Assembly: GCF_014281965.1 (NCBI RefSeq)
Contig: NZ_JACFTB010000010.1
Location: forward strand, 1 to 64,000
Direction: 5' to 3'
DNA: 64,000 nt
Source: Rhodococcus sp. BP22
GTDB taxonomy: Bacteria; Actinomycetota; Actinomycetes; Mycobacteriales; Mycobacteriaceae
Shown here: positions 26,195-35,173 of the stretch, piece by piece
Layout of the letters: each line of letters opens with the position of its first letter
Position numbering within the stretch: the stretch's first letter is position 1
Position numbers and translations under genes: made by a program
The notes under the pieces: generated by a model
Database searches by the model: none
What the model saw: the letters and a program-made list of their open reading frames with translations, nothing else
Told to the model about the DNA's origin: nothing

Positions 26195-27964
26195 TCATAT
26201 TTCTCCCCGGGCTATCTCAGCGGCGTTGGGTGAATTCAACTGCGACGTAACTGGTGTGCTCTCGGCTTCCAATCGGGGACTGAGGGCGCTTACGGCCTCT
26301 CCGACAGATTCGAACAGGTGCTCCTCTCCGATCAGCGCAAGCAGCCCACTCCGCGCCAAGCCTCTGCGCGCCGTCTTGCTGGTTCTTGCCATTGCGAAGG
26401 TGATTCCCCTCGATCGGAGTTGATCGATCAACTGCCGCAACGAGTGCGCTCCCGTGTAGTCGATATCGGTCATCCCCATCGTGTCGAGCACGACGAGGTG
26501 CAGGGGATGATCCGCGGCGTCGATCGTGGCCGTTATCTCGGTGCGAAATTCGGTTGCGTTGGCGTACCACAGAGGCGTCGCGAACTGTACGACGAGGACA
26601 CCGGGAACCGTTCTCGCTTGTTCGGCGTAGCTCAGGGGCACCCAACTGGTAGTCGATGGGATGTGTCCCAGTACGTGCAGGTGGGGACGGGCGCTGAGGC
26701 GGGTGCGGTCCAGAATTGCCAACGCTACCGCCACGCCGATGCCGTACTCGACCCCAACGAGGGCAACTGTCAGGAGAGTGACCACGGCGAGAGCGAACTC
26801 GAAACGGTCGTAGCGGGCAATGTCGATCAGCTCGCGTACGTGCACGATTCGGGTGGCGATGAAGATCAGAATCGCAGCCAGGGTTGCCACTGGCAGGTTC
26901 TCGAGGAGCGCCAGAGCGGGGATCAGCAACACGAGTGCGCCGGCAGCAGCGATGCCGGCTACCTGGGTCCGTCCCGACGCCGAAACCACTGCTGCAGTTC
27001 GTGGCGGGCTCGCGTTCACCGGAAACGCACCCACTAGACCTGCGGCGACATTGCCGGCTCCGATGCCGAGGAAGTCGCGATTGACATCCACGTCATAACC
27101 GCCCTTGTCGGCGAAAGCGCGCGTGGTCGCCGCACTCTGGCTGACGATCACCAGTGCGACGACACCGGCGATGGGCGCAAGTGTGCTCAGCGCCGACCAC
27201 GACACCCCGTGCAGTCCGAGATGGGGAGCGCCGTGTGCGAGCGAACCCAGCACTGCTACCCCGTGGGAAGTCAGATTCAACGCGCCGACGAGGATCGTCG
27301 ATCCCACCAGTGTGATCAAGGCCCCCGGAATTCGTCGATCCACCTGATCGGCGAGAAACACGACAGCGAAAACCCCGGCCCCGATACCCAACGTCCAGCC
27401 GTTGACCATGGCCGAGTCGCTGACGATCAGTCGGATTCGGTTCAACGTCCCACCGCTGACGGTTGGCAGGCCGAGCAGGTCGGGCAGCTGATGCACAACG
27501 ATGATGATCGCGACTCCACCGAGGAACCCAGCGATGATCGGCGTCGACAGGAACTCTGCAATCCATCCGAGTCGCAGTAGGCCCACCAGGGCCACGATCA
27601 CACCCACCATCACCGCGAGGATTCCCACCGACGCCACATAATCACCGGGGGCGGTCGATACCGCAGTGGCGATTCCGACGGCGAAGAGTGGGGCGATCGT
27701 CGAATCAGCCCCGATCGACATCTGCCGGTTCGATCCGAGCAACGCGAACAGGAGTGTGCCTGCAACGAACGCGTAGAAGCCCGTGATCGGCGGCATACCT
27801 GCCAGCCGTGCAGTGGCCAATTGCTCGGGCACCGCGATCGACAAAAGCGTAAGTCCCGCGAGCAGATCACCGAGTAGCCAGGACCACCGATAGCCCTGCA
27901 ACGATGAAAACAGTACCGGCCCTACACAACGCACCCGACGTGTCAACGCCGACTTCGGATGCAT
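26195..27964 (-). CDS. SulP-family anion transporter with STAS domain
   Basis: A 589-residue carrier. Ten to twelve membrane segments include the SulP signature region near the N-terminus (AVPEQLATARLAGMPPITGF) and a C-terminal STAS domain (about 440-560, with TMGMTDIDYTGAHSLRQL). Members move sulfate, bicarbonate, chloride or dicarboxylates. AAGGAGG five bases before ATG 27964 is a near-perfect ribosome site. It converges on the P-type ATPase gene, leaving a 120-bp gap with no clear hairpin. Bicarbonate or a dicarboxylate is a reasonable substrate guess in this setting, but the sequence does not decide. Confidence 0.9.
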   Translation of the reverse strand: MHPKSALTRRVRCVGPVLFSSLQGYRWSWLLGDLLAGLTLLSIAVPEQLATARLAGMPPITGFYAFVAGTLLFALLGSNRQMSIGADSTIAPLFAVGIATAVSTAPGDYVASVGILAVMVGVIVALVGLLRLGWIAEFLSTPIIAGFLGGVAIIIVVHQLPDLLGLPTVSGGTLNRIRLIVSDSAMVNGWTLGIGAGVFAVVFLADQVDRRIPGALITLVGSTILVGALNLTSHGVAVLGSLAHGAPHLGLHGVSWSALSTLAPIAGVVALVIVSQSAATTRAFADKGGYDVDVNRDFLGIGAGNVAAGLVGAFPVNASPPRTAAVVSASGRTQVAGIAAAGALVLLIPALALLENLPVATLAAILIFIATRIVHVRELIDIARYDRFEFALAVVTLLTVALVGVEYGIGVAVALAILDRTRLSARPHLHVLGHIPSTTSWVPLSYAEQARTVPGVLVVQFATPLWYANATEFRTEITATIDAADHPLHLVVLDTMGMTDIDYTGAHSLRQLIDQLRSRGITFAMARTSKTARRGLARSGLLALIGEEHLFESVGEAVSALSPRLEAESTPVTSQLNSPNAAEIARGEI

Positions 27965-28022
27965 CGATGCCTCCTTGCATCGCCGTCAACTGTGAACATG
28001 AACAGCCCGAGCCGGATTGGAG

Positions 28023-28235
28023 TCAGCCGCGGAGTTGCATTGCTACGTGGTCGAGGAGAGTTCGATACTCGAGGAGATCGATATCGCCGCGCGCATAGCG
28101 TGCAGCGAACAGCTCCTCCAACGTGCCGGGCCCGTCGAGGTGCGTCGCGGTTCGGATGGCAGGGGAGCGGAAGCCGAATCGCACAGTCCCGAGAGCAGCT
28201 GCCACGACAAGGGTGACTACGAGGGCGAGCGTCAT
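28023..28235 (-). CDS. Small membrane protein with SHOCT motif
   Basis: A 70-residue protein: an N-terminal hydrophobic helix (residues 2-17, TLALVVTLVVAAALGT) and a C-terminal SHOCT-type segment LEELFAARYARGDIDLLEYR (about 40-59). SHOCT segments mediate oligomerisation and are often tethered to the membrane like this. It lies 58 bp upstream of the SulP gene on the same strand, so the two may be co-transcribed from a promoter that carries the DosR-box-like sequence at 28310. Confidence 0.75.
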   Translation of the reverse strand: MTLALVVTLVVAAALGTVRFGFRSPAIRTATHLDGPGTLEELFAARYARGDIDLLEYRTLLDHVAMQLRG

Positions 28236-28309
28236 GATTTTTGTCCTTCTCGGTGACCGGGTGTCGACTTCTGAACATCATTTTGACTCAGCCTCACGGA
28301 CCAGGAGAA

Positions 28310-28323
28310 GGGACTTTGTGCCC
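28310..28323. promoter_or_regulatory. DosR-box-like sequence upstream of the SHOCT/SulP genes
   Basis: GGGACTTTGTGCCC is one of the best matches in the window to the mycobacterial DosR consensus half-sites GGGACT and GTCCC. It lies 75 bp before the SHOCT peptide start on the minus strand. Confidence 0.55.
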
Positions 28324-28373
28324 AAGTGTGCGGCCGAAGGTGTTCAGGCCGTGGTGCACTACAAACGACGGCG

Positions 28374-29375
28374 TCAGAATGTGATGACTGCAGCGCCGGC
28401 AAAACGGCCGTGGCGGAGATCCCGCAAGGCGGACAGCGCGCGGTCGAAAGGGTAGACCGTAGTTTCGATCCTCAGGCGCGTTCTCTGGCAGCGTTCGAGG
28501 AATTGTCGAGCATCGGCCCGCGTATTCGCTTCGACGCTCAGCAGTCGCTTTTCGTGGAACAGATGCCGGTTGTAGTTCAGTCGCGGAATGTCTGTCATGT
28601 GAATGCCTGCCAGTACGACTGTACCCCCGGAGTCGACGGCTTCCAATGCCGTCGGAACAGCCTCACCGATAGGCGCGAAAACAATGGCGGCGTCGAGCTT
28701 CTCCGGTGGTGAATCGAAGGTGTCCTGTGCCGACGCGAGCCCCATCTTCAGTGCGAGCTGTCGGGCACCGAGGTCCCGAGTCATGACGTGCACGGTAGCG
28801 CCGTCGGCCTGCGCCAGCTGCGCGACTATGTGTGCGCTCGCGCCGAAACCGTACAGACCGAGCTTCCCCGACGGCGGGAGTTCGGCTCTACGCAGGGCGC
28901 TGTATCCGATGATCCCTGCGCACAGCAATGGTGCCAGTTCTACGGTGCTGTACCCGGTCGGTAGTGCCAAGGCGTAGTCGGCTGGCACCACTGCGTGCTC
29001 TGCGAACCCGCCGTTGTGATCCCATCCGGTGTACAGCGATGCCTTGCAAAGATTTTCGCGACCACTCACACAAAATCGACATTTGCCACAGGTATGACGG
29101 AGCCATGGAATTCCGACGATGTCACCCACGCTGAAGTCGGTCTCGGTGTTGCCCCCGACCTCGGTTACCGTGCCTACGATTTCGTGGCCGGGCACTACAT
29201 GCGGCCGATGAATTGGAAGGTCGCCTTCGACGACGTGGAGGTCGGTTCGGCATACGCCGCACGCTTGGACAGATATCAGTAACTCGCCGGACGTCGGTCG
29301 AGGCATGTGCTCATCGACCAACTGCAGGGGACTACCGTCTACGCTGCCCTGTTCGGTGACCCTCCAGGCCTTCAC
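28374..29375 (-). CDS. Zinc-dependent alcohol dehydrogenase
   Basis: A 333-residue medium-chain dehydrogenase. Zinc ligands are in CGVCRTDLH, GHEIVG and CGKCRFC with the Cys of RENLC; the cofactor loop is YGFGASAH. Three of the last residues of the cofactor loop differ from the paralogue at 14517 (Gly-Leu-Gly is Gly-Ala-Ser), suggesting a different cofactor or substrate. The start is GTG 29373-29375, immediately after the TGA of the upstream universal stress gene with no base between, so translation is coupled. Likely aldehyde reduction for NADH re-oxidation under low oxygen. Confidence 0.9.
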   Translation of the reverse strand: MKAWRVTEQGSVDGSPLQLVDEHMPRPTSGELLISVQACGVCRTDLHVVEGDLPIHRPHVVPGHEIVGTVTEVGGNTETDFSVGDIVGIPWLRHTCGKCRFCVSGRENLCKASLYTGWDHNGGFAEHAVVPADYALALPTGYSTVELAPLLCAGIIGYSALRRAELPPSGKLGLYGFGASAHIVAQLAQADGATVHVMTRDLGARQLALKMGLASAQDTFDSPPEKLDAAIVFAPIGEAVPTALEAVDSGGTVVLAGIHMTDIPRLNYNRHLFHEKRLLSVEANTRADARQFLERCQRTRLRIETTVYPFDRALSALRDLRHGRFAGAAVITF

Positions 29376-30314
29376 TCAGCGCACCACCAGAATCGGACAG
29401 TGCGAACTGTGTACGAGCGATTGCCCGACCGAGCCGCGGATCGAACCCGCCACTGGACCGAGCCCCCGGCTCCCGACGACGACGAGGCGCGCTGTTTCGG
29501 ACGCCCTGCGTAACTCGTGGTCTGCCGATGCCTCGAGACAATGCAGGTGAAACTCGACCGAGGGATGACGCTCGGAGGTCGCCCTCACACGAGACCCCAG
29601 CCAAGCAAGAGATCCCGCTTTCGGTTCCTGTGCGTCTGCATCTACCGTCGTCGCCGGTCTATGGCTCCCTGATGAAACCATGTGGAGGGCCATGAGCGGA
29701 GCCTGCAAGGTGTCGGCGAACCAGAATGCGCCGAGGATTGCGCCGTGCGAAGAGTCGGAGTTGTCGACACCGACGACGACTGGCTGGGAGGTCACAGCGG
29801 GGGCGACGGCATGCGGCCGCCACACGACGACTGGGCATTGAGCGTCGGCGACTATGCGAGTTGCATGGTGGCCGAAGACCACATCTCGAACAGGACTCGA
29901 AGGAGTGCCTCCGATCACGATCAAATCTGCGGTGTGCGAAAGCGCGCCCAGGAACGATGCGATGGGATCGTCGGTCAGGACTGTGTCGACTGCGATGTCG
30001 GGATCGATACGATCGACTTCGTTGCGGGATGACCGGAGAAGGCGTTTGCCGAGGAGTCGCGGTTTGGATGCGCGCAGTTCTCGCGTCACCCTGTTTGCCG
30101 ATTCTCGCTGTGGCAGTGCGTGAACGATCCGAATTCTTGCCTTGACGTCGTGTGCCAACCCGGCCGCCCACACGAGTGCGCCTCGGGAGGATTCCGACCC
30201 ATCGACGCCGACGACGATTTCGGTCAACACCGTGTTCGTCCAGACCGTCGTCGAGGGGGGCTTGTGCGTTGCGTTCACAGAGTTCTCACGATCGCTCCGT
30301 CGACCATCGGGCAT
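29376..30314 (-). CDS. Universal stress protein, tandem domains
   Basis: A 312-residue protein of two UspA domains. Domain 1 starts at EIVVGVDGSESS and ends near VIGGTPSSPVRD, where the nucleotide loop is degenerate. Domain 2 starts at VVVGVDNSDSSHGA and ends with VVGSRGLGPVAGSIRGSVGQ, a complete ATP motif. So ATP would bind only the second domain. ATG 30312-30314 is listed; GTG 30278 (VNATHKPP), with GAGAA six bases upstream, is at least as good. It is translationally coupled to the alcohol dehydrogenase downstream, an arrangement also found in mycobacterial stress regulons. Confidence 0.88.
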   Translation of the reverse strand: MPDGRRSDRENSVNATHKPPSTTVWTNTVLTEIVVGVDGSESSRGALVWAAGLAHDVKARIRIVHALPQRESANRVTRELRASKPRLLGKRLLRSSRNEVDRIDPDIAVDTVLTDDPIASFLGALSHTADLIVIGGTPSSPVRDVVFGHHATRIVADAQCPVVVWRPHAVAPAVTSQPVVVGVDNSDSSHGAILGAFWFADTLQAPLMALHMVSSGSHRPATTVDADAQEPKAGSLAWLGSRVRATSERHPSVEFHLHCLEASADHELRRASETARLVVVGSRGLGPVAGSIRGSVGQSLVHSSHCPILVVR

Positions 30315-30430
30315 AGTGCATCGAGCATAGCCTCGCTTCTACGGTTGCGACTTCACTTCTACGCAGGTTCATCCGACAACCGGCACGAATCCCAGCAGAC
30401 ATCGGGCGGACCGTCGAAGAACGGGAGGTG

Positions 30431-30952
30431 TCACGGGAGTGTCGGAACCGTCGGCTCGGACTCGGCCAGTGTCGCGCCGATCGAGCGCGCCCACCCCTCG
30501 ATCTCGTCGCGTGATCGGTCGTCTCCCTCATCGGCTCGAATGAGCCGCACTACGAGTCTCTCGAACCAGGAAAGCGTCGACAGGTCGAACTTTCCCCCGA
30601 AGACGCGGTGCTCGACCGCCCACGATGCCTTGTCCATGGCTGATGGTGCCGAGGGCTTACCGGCGGCGCCGATGGGTCCGCTGGAGAACAACCACACCGG
30701 GCGTGTTTCGAGTTCGGGTTGTTGGCGCGCGACGAGAGATCGAGCACCGCGCAACCAACGGCCCATGTATACGGCGCTGCCGATGATCGCCGCATCGTAT
30801 TCGGCGATGCTGTCCACGTCAGCTGCGTCGCTGACCTCCACTGTCGCCGAAACACCCGAATTCTGTAGGGCATCGGTCAGCGAGGACGAAAGCCACTGTC
30901 CGATCTCACGTGTCGAACCGTGCCGGCTCGAAGTTGCAATCAGGACGCGCAT
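30431..30952 (-). CDS. Flavodoxin-domain protein
   Basis: A 173-residue flavodoxin of the protoporphyrinogen-oxidase-like (HemG-type) group. The FMN phosphate loop is ATSSRHGSTREI (about 6-17), and the second loop has IIGSAVYMGRWL, typical for this family. It would shuttle electrons via FMN. Transcribed to the left behind the regulatory region 30953-31214, whose DosR-box-like sequence at 31053 lies about 100 bp upstream; the divergent universal stress gene shares this region. Confidence 0.85.
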   Translation of the reverse strand: MRVLIATSSRHGSTREIGQWLSSSLTDALQNSGVSATVEVSDAADVDSIAEYDAAIIGSAVYMGRWLRGARSLVARQQPELETRPVWLFSSGPIGAAGKPSAPSAMDKASWAVEHRVFGGKFDLSTLSWFERLVVRLIRADEGDDRSRDEIEGWARSIGATLAESEPTVPTLP

Positions 30953-31052
30953 TACGGTGTTCCTTCTCCTCGAGACCTGGACTTCGACGCTGTTGCGTCC
31001 AGAGGCCGTTGTACGTAGACATCACTGTGAACGTCTGCCGCCGGCGCGTATA

Positions 31053-31150
31053 GGGACTTCGGTCCTCGAACGATGAGTGGTTCATCGACTTCGGTAGACC
31101 ACACGCAACGGTGGGTGACGAGGTACCCGGCGCAGTAAGGACCTTGTCCT
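31053..31150. promoter_or_regulatory. Two DosR-box-like sequences between flavodoxin and universal stress genes
   Basis: GGGACTTCGGTCCT (31053-31066) and the perfect dyad AGGAC-CTT-GTCCT (31138-31150). The first is about 100 bp upstream of the flavodoxin gene, the second 65 bp upstream of the universal stress gene. Having one box per divergent gene fits a shared control region. Confidence 0.6.
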
Positions 31151-31214
31151 CTGTTCTTGTGAGAAGAAGTGGTCCAGACTCGTCGATAGCACTGGATTCG
31201 ACAAACGGAGAGCC

Positions 31215-32111
31215 TTGAAGACCGAAGAAGTACCGTCTGCCTACGAGGGCAGCATCGTTGTATGCGTAGATGGGTCGGACGACGACCGTAGCGCCGTCGA
31301 ATGGGCAGTGAGACTTGCCCAGCATGTGCACTCTTCGATCCGACTCGTTCATGCACTTCCTGATGTCGGCAAGTGGTTCGACCCTGCAGTGCTCATTGCC
31401 GGCGCTCAGCTCGAATCGGAACTGCGTCGGGTAGGAAAGAAATTTCTCGACGATGCGGCTCTGATCATCCGCGACCTCGATCCCGAGATCGAGGTCGAGT
31501 GTTCTATCACCGGTGGCGCGGCGACCGACCTGATCGAGTCCATTTCGACGGACTCCAGATTGCTGATCCTCGGCGGCAGTCGAACAGGTCCGCTCCGTGA
31601 TCTGATTTTCGGACATTCCATCATCGAGCTGGTCAACGCGGCAGTGTGTCCAGTGTTGGTGTGGCGCAAAAGTCGCGACGAGAGCGCGGACCCGACTCGA
31701 CCGATAGTGGTGGGTGTCGACGGGTCGCAGCCGTCCCGGCGCGCTTTGGCAGCAGCTTTCGATCTGGCACGCACCTTGGGCGCCGACCTCGTCACAGTGC
31801 ACGTGGGGGCCGTCGAGGATGCAGACGAGCTCGATTACGGGACCTCGGTGGATCGGCAGCACCAGCGAGACGCTGAACGGAAGTGGCTGCAGGACATCGT
31901 CGATCCGTACAAGAGTGAGTATCCGACTGTGGTGGTTGAGGTTCGATCGGTAGGCGCTTCGGTGGCACGTGAACTCGGCACGATGTCCGCTTCGGCTCAG
32001 GTCATCGCGGTCGGTAGTCGTGGAAGAGGACGCCTGTCGTCGGCAATTCTCGGTTCCGTGAGCCAGAGTCTGATCCACCGAGCGCAATGTCCAGTACTCG
32101 TAGTTCCGTAG
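31215..32111 (+). CDS. Universal stress protein, tandem domains
   Basis: A 298-residue protein of two Usp domains: domain 1 from SIVVCVDGSDDDRSAVEWAV with the loop ILGGSRTGPLRDLIFGHS, domain 2 from IVVGVDGSQPSRRALAAAF with the loop VGSRGRGRLSSAILGS, the latter a full ATP motif. The start is TTG 31215, with GGAG four bases upstream; no in-frame ATG is available near the first strand. It is followed after 25 bp by another tandem universal stress gene, so the two probably form an operon controlled by the box at 31138. Confidence 0.88.
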   Translation: MKTEEVPSAYEGSIVVCVDGSDDDRSAVEWAVRLAQHVHSSIRLVHALPDVGKWFDPAVLIAGAQLESELRRVGKKFLDDAALIIRDLDPEIEVECSITGGAATDLIESISTDSRLLILGGSRTGPLRDLIFGHSIIELVNAAVCPVLVWRKSRDESADPTRPIVVGVDGSQPSRRALAAAFDLARTLGADLVTVHVGAVEDADELDYGTSVDRQHQRDAERKWLQDIVDPYKSEYPTVVVEVRSVGASVARELGTMSASAQVIAVGSRGRGRLSSAILGSVSQSLIHRAQCPVLVVP

Positions 32112-32136
32112 TTCGACCGTTGTCAGAGGAGTAAAT

Positions 32137-33036
32137 ATGGATAAGAACGGCCCCATTGTCGTAGGTGTCGACGGCTCGAATGCTTCGTTCGATGCCGTCC
32201 GCTGGGCAACGCGTGCGGCGGAACTGCGTGGCGCATCGTTGACCCTGGTTTCTACTTACCAGATCACCGATGTTTATACGACTTTCGCCGCCATGCCACC
32301 TCAGCTCGGTCCACCGATGAGACTGGAAGTGAACAAGGGTCTGGAGTCGGCGTCGACCATCGCCAAGGCCGCAGCCAAGGATGCGAACGCTTTGTCGATA
32401 ACCACCGAAGTGATTGTAGGCGCAGCGATTCCGACTCTGCTCGAGCGATCTGCCTCTGCACGAATGATAGTGGTGGGTACGCGGGGAAACGGTGAGTATT
32501 TCGCAGAATTGCTCGGCTCGGTCAGTGCTGCTGTGTCCGAGCGAGCGGAATGCCCCGTCGCGATCATCAGCGGAATCCCGCAGACCGGAGAGCGCGAAGG
32601 ACCCGTTGTCCTCGGTGTCGACGGATCGAGTGCCAGTAGTAGGGCAGTAGGTGTTGCCTTCGAAGAGGCATCACTTCGTGGCACCGGCTTGGTCGCCGTA
32701 CACACCTGGGCCGAGGACATTGGATTGTGGAAGATCCACTCCGACAGCGACAAAGATGCAATGTCCTCCGCACAGGAAGCAGCGGGATGGGTCGTCATGT
32801 CGGAAAGTCTCGCAGGATGGCAGGAGCAGTACCCGGACGTGCACGTAGATCGAGTCGTGGAGCATGGCAGTGCCGTGAGCAAAATTCTCGAACTCTCCAA
32901 AAGTGCGCAGACCGTCGTCGTCGGCTCCAGAGGAAGAGGCGGTTTCAGTGGCCTGTTGTTGGGATCGACCAGTCGGTCGCTGTCGCATCGCGTCGAATGC
33001 CCGTTGATCATCGCGCGGGAACCGAAGCACGAATGA
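32137..33036 (+). CDS. Universal stress protein, tandem domains
   Basis: A 299-residue two-domain Usp. Both domains have the complete first strand (IVVGVDGSNASFDAV and [12 protein letters not shown]) and full nucleotide loops (VGTRGNGEYFAELLGS and VGSRGRGGFSGLLLGS), so two ATP sites are expected. AGGAG seven bases before the ATG is a strong ribosome site. It lies directly behind the gene at 31215 and resembles the mycobacterial hypoxia-induced Rv2623/Rv2005c group in layout. Confidence 0.92.
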   Translation: MDKNGPIVVGVDGSNASFDAVRWATRAAELRGASLTLVSTYQITDVYTTFAAMPPQLGPPMRLEVNKGLESASTIAKAAAKDANALSITTEVIVGAAIPTLLERSASARMIVVGTRGNGEYFAELLGSVSAAVSERAECPVAIISGIPQTGEREGPVVLGVDGSSASSRAVGVAFEEASLRGTGLVAVHTWAEDIGLWKIHSDSDKDAMSSAQEAAGWVVMSESLAGWQEQYPDVHVDRVVEHGSAVSKILELSKSAQTVVVGSRGRGGFSGLLLGSTSRSLSHRVECPLIIAREPKHE

Positions 33037-33067
33037 GGCGACCGGCCACTGCCATCGACGACCGAAA

Positions 33068-33655
33068 CTAAGCGCGTACCAGCATGATTGCGTGGGGTGC
33101 CGGCCCATCCCAGCGTTCGCTGATCACCTCGAACCCGGCCCGGTTCAGGGCACGGGCCATGTCCGGCAACGGCCATCGATATGCGGTGGTCACCGGGTGA
33201 TCGAACGGTTCGAGGCGCGAGCCCGAGAAGAACGACATGAGCATGGTGCCGTCGTCTTCGAGCACCGAGCGGAGGGTTGCGAGCGCCTCCGGAAGGTCGT
33301 CGGGCCCCAGATGGATGAGCGAGTACCAGGCAAGAATGCCCGCCCACCGGTCATCCGAGCCGGCGAGGTCGTCGATTGCACCGAGCCGGAACGTTACTGC
33401 GGGGTGGGCTGTGCGAGCGAGATCTACAAGTCGCTCGACGGGCTCCAGCCCGTCGATATCGTGGCCGAGACCCGCCAGGTGGCCAGCCCAGCGACCGGTG
33501 CCGGAACCCACGTCGAGAATTCGGCCCTCGACCGTGTCGGCCCACGGCTCGATGACGGCCCGGTCCGGGTCTGCAGTGGACACCTCCGAACCAAGCATTT
33601 CCAACACGTCTTCTGCGTTCGCGTCATACGCGTCCCTGACTTCATCCATCGACAT
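33068..33655 (-). CDS. SAM-dependent methyltransferase
   Basis: A 195-residue class I methyltransferase. Motif I is [15 protein letters not shown] (about 47-61), the acidic residue after strand 2 is in GLEP, and motif IV is [10 protein letters not shown]. The target is unknown; it is of the small type that acts on soluble metabolites. It lies six bases downstream of the RIC-type repair gene on the same strand, so both are probably co-transcribed. A methyltransferase is also part of the mycobacterial DosR regulon, but I see no strong homology argument. Confidence 0.88.
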   Translation of the reverse strand: MSMDEVRDAYDANAEDVLEMLGSEVSTADPDRAVIEPWADTVEGRILDVGSGTGRWAGHLAGLGHDIDGLEPVERLVDLARTAHPAVTFRLGAIDDLAGSDDRWAGILAWYSLIHLGPDDLPEALATLRSVLEDDGTMLMSFFSGSRLEPFDHPVTTAYRWPLPDMARALNRAGFEVISERWDGPAPHAIMLVRA

Positions 33656-33661
33656 GACGAA

Positions 33662-34363
33662 TCAATTTCCGGTGACGGTTCGCTCGAATTCGAGCGCATT
33701 CGGGAAGAGGATGTAGTTCTCCTTGTGAATGTGCTCGTGCAGATCGAGCTCCATCTCCTGGAGCCCGTCAAGCATCGCCCGGTACGAGCCACAGCCGTCT
33801 TCCGGCATTGCGTAGGCCCCGGTCACGGCGTTGATCTCCTTGAACAGGTCGCCGACCACCGTGTGCTCCTGCACCAGTGTCTCGATGTCGGCCGCGAGTG
33901 CCCCGGAGACGCCGGGGATCCCTGTCTTTTCCATTCGGGCTATCGCGGGAAAGACAGAGCGCTCTTCCCTGGTCATGTGTGGATCGAGCTCGGTAACCGC
34001 TTGGGTGTAGAGCTCGTTCACCCGGGCCAACTCGGGATGCCGGTCGCCGTGGACCCGATGCACCTTTTCTACGAGCGCCTGCAGCCGCGGCATCTCCTCC
34101 CACATGTACGCGTGGTGGGTGTCGACGATGTCGTGGGCGAGATCAGCCGACTTCCGCGACATCGGCGTCTTCTGAGCGCTGGCCTCAGGAAGGTCGAGTG
34201 CCTCCCGCACTTCTTCCAAGTCGAGTCCGGCCTCGACTGTTGCATCGGAGAGGGATCGGTGGCCATCGCAGCAGTAGTCGAGGCCGAATCCCTCCAAAAC
34301 CCTCGCGCGGCGACTGTCCTCGACAACCAGGTCAGCCAATGTATTCGACGCCTCAATAGCCAT
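33662..34363 (-). CDS. Iron-sulfur cluster repair di-iron protein (RIC/ScdA/YtfE type)
   Basis: A 233-residue RIC-family protein. The N-terminal ScdA-N domain has LDYCCDGHRSL (about 28-38), and the hemerythrin-like domain carries the iron-binding His/Glu residues in DTHHAYMWEE, DPHMTREERSVFP, QEHTVVGDLF and HEHIHKENYILFP. Such proteins repair iron-sulfur clusters damaged by nitric oxide or oxidative stress. It sits just behind the acnA-sdhCAB operon (57 bp gap), whose products carry four kinds of cluster-dependent sites, which suggests it protects these enzymes. Confidence 0.93.
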   Translation of the reverse strand: MAIEASNTLADLVVEDSRRARVLEGFGLDYCCDGHRSLSDATVEAGLDLEEVREALDLPEASAQKTPMSRKSADLAHDIVDTHHAYMWEEMPRLQALVEKVHRVHGDRHPELARVNELYTQAVTELDPHMTREERSVFPAIARMEKTGIPGVSGALAADIETLVQEHTVVGDLFKEINAVTGAYAMPEDGCGSYRAMLDGLQEMELDLHEHIHKENYILFPNALEFERTVTGN

Positions 34364-34420
34364 GCGACTTACCCTAACCCGTCCCGGACAACGTGGGCTG
34401 CGAAAGTGAGTGGTGCGCTC

Positions 34421-35173
34421 TTACCGGTGCTTGTTGTGGGAGATCCCGGCTAGGACATCGTGATTGAGTTGGGAAATCATGTCCAACGGGATGCCTGCCG
34501 GGCACACTGCAGTGCACTCGCCGATCTGAGTACAGCCACCGAAGCCCTCAGCGTCGTGTTGGCGCACCATGGCCAGCGCACGACGCTCCCGTTCGGGCTG
34601 TCCCTGGGGCAACGATCCGAGGTGGGTCAGCTTGGCACCGAGAAACAGTGAGGCCGAACCGTTGGGACACGCGGCCACGCACGCCCCGCAACCTATGCAG
34701 GCTGCGGCGTCGAAGGCGCGCTCGGCGTCCTTCCTCGATACCGACGTTGCGTTCGCATCGGGTGCAGACCCCGTCGGGGCACTGATATAACCGCCCGCTT
34801 CGATGATGCGGTCCAGCGCACTACGGTCTACGACGAGGTCCCGGAGGATGGGGAAAGACGTTGAGCGCCATGGCTCGATGTCGATCACCTGGCCGTCGTC
34901 GAAGTGGCGCATGTAGAGCTGACAGGTGGTGGTCAGCGCCTCGGGGCCGTGGGCCAGGCCGTTGATCACCAGCGAGCACATGCCGCAGATGCCCTCGCGG
35001 CAGTCGTGATCGAAAGCAACAGGTTCTCCGCCGCGGTGCGTGAGGTCTTCGTTCAGGACGTCGAGCATCTCCAAGAACGACATGTCGGCGGAGATGTCGG
35101 CCACCTCGTACAACACCATTTTGCCGACACTGTCGCGGTCCTTTTGGCGCCACACGCGCAGCGTGATGTTCAT
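34421..35173 (-). CDS. sdhB: Succinate dehydrogenase/fumarate reductase iron-sulfur subunit
   Basis: A 250-residue electron-transfer subunit. The [2Fe-2S] ligands are in CREGICGMC plus a later Cys in TTTCQL, the [4Fe-4S] set is [12 protein letters not shown], and the third cluster set is [12 protein letters not shown]. It carries electrons from the flavoprotein to the quinone site in the membrane. ATG 35171-35173 overlaps the stop of sdhA (ATGA). Size and order match the mycobacterial Sdh1 (Rv0247c-Rv0249c) type. The frame stays open upstream to 35557 but that part lies inside sdhA. Confidence 0.95.
   Translation of the reverse strand: MNITLRVWRQKDRDSVGKMVLYEVADISADMSFLEMLDVLNEDLTHRGGEPVAFDHDCREGICGMCSLVINGLAHGPEALTTTCQLYMRHFDDGQVIDIEPWRSTSFPILRDLVVDRSALDRIIEAGGYISAPTGSAPDANATSVSRKDAERAFDAAACIGCGACVAACPNGSASLFLGAKLTHLGSLPQGQPERERRALAMVRQHDAEGFGGCTQIGECTAVCPAGIPLDMISQLNHDVLAGISHNKHR

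Noticed and set aside
30906-32156. Open frame of 416 codons on the minus strand
   Set aside because: Antisense to the universal stress gene at 31215; composition and lack of motifs show it is a shadow.
33092-34453. Long open frame (453 codons) on the plus strand
   Set aside because: It is antisense to the methyltransferase and RIC repair genes, both of which have clear domain motifs, and its own translation has none.
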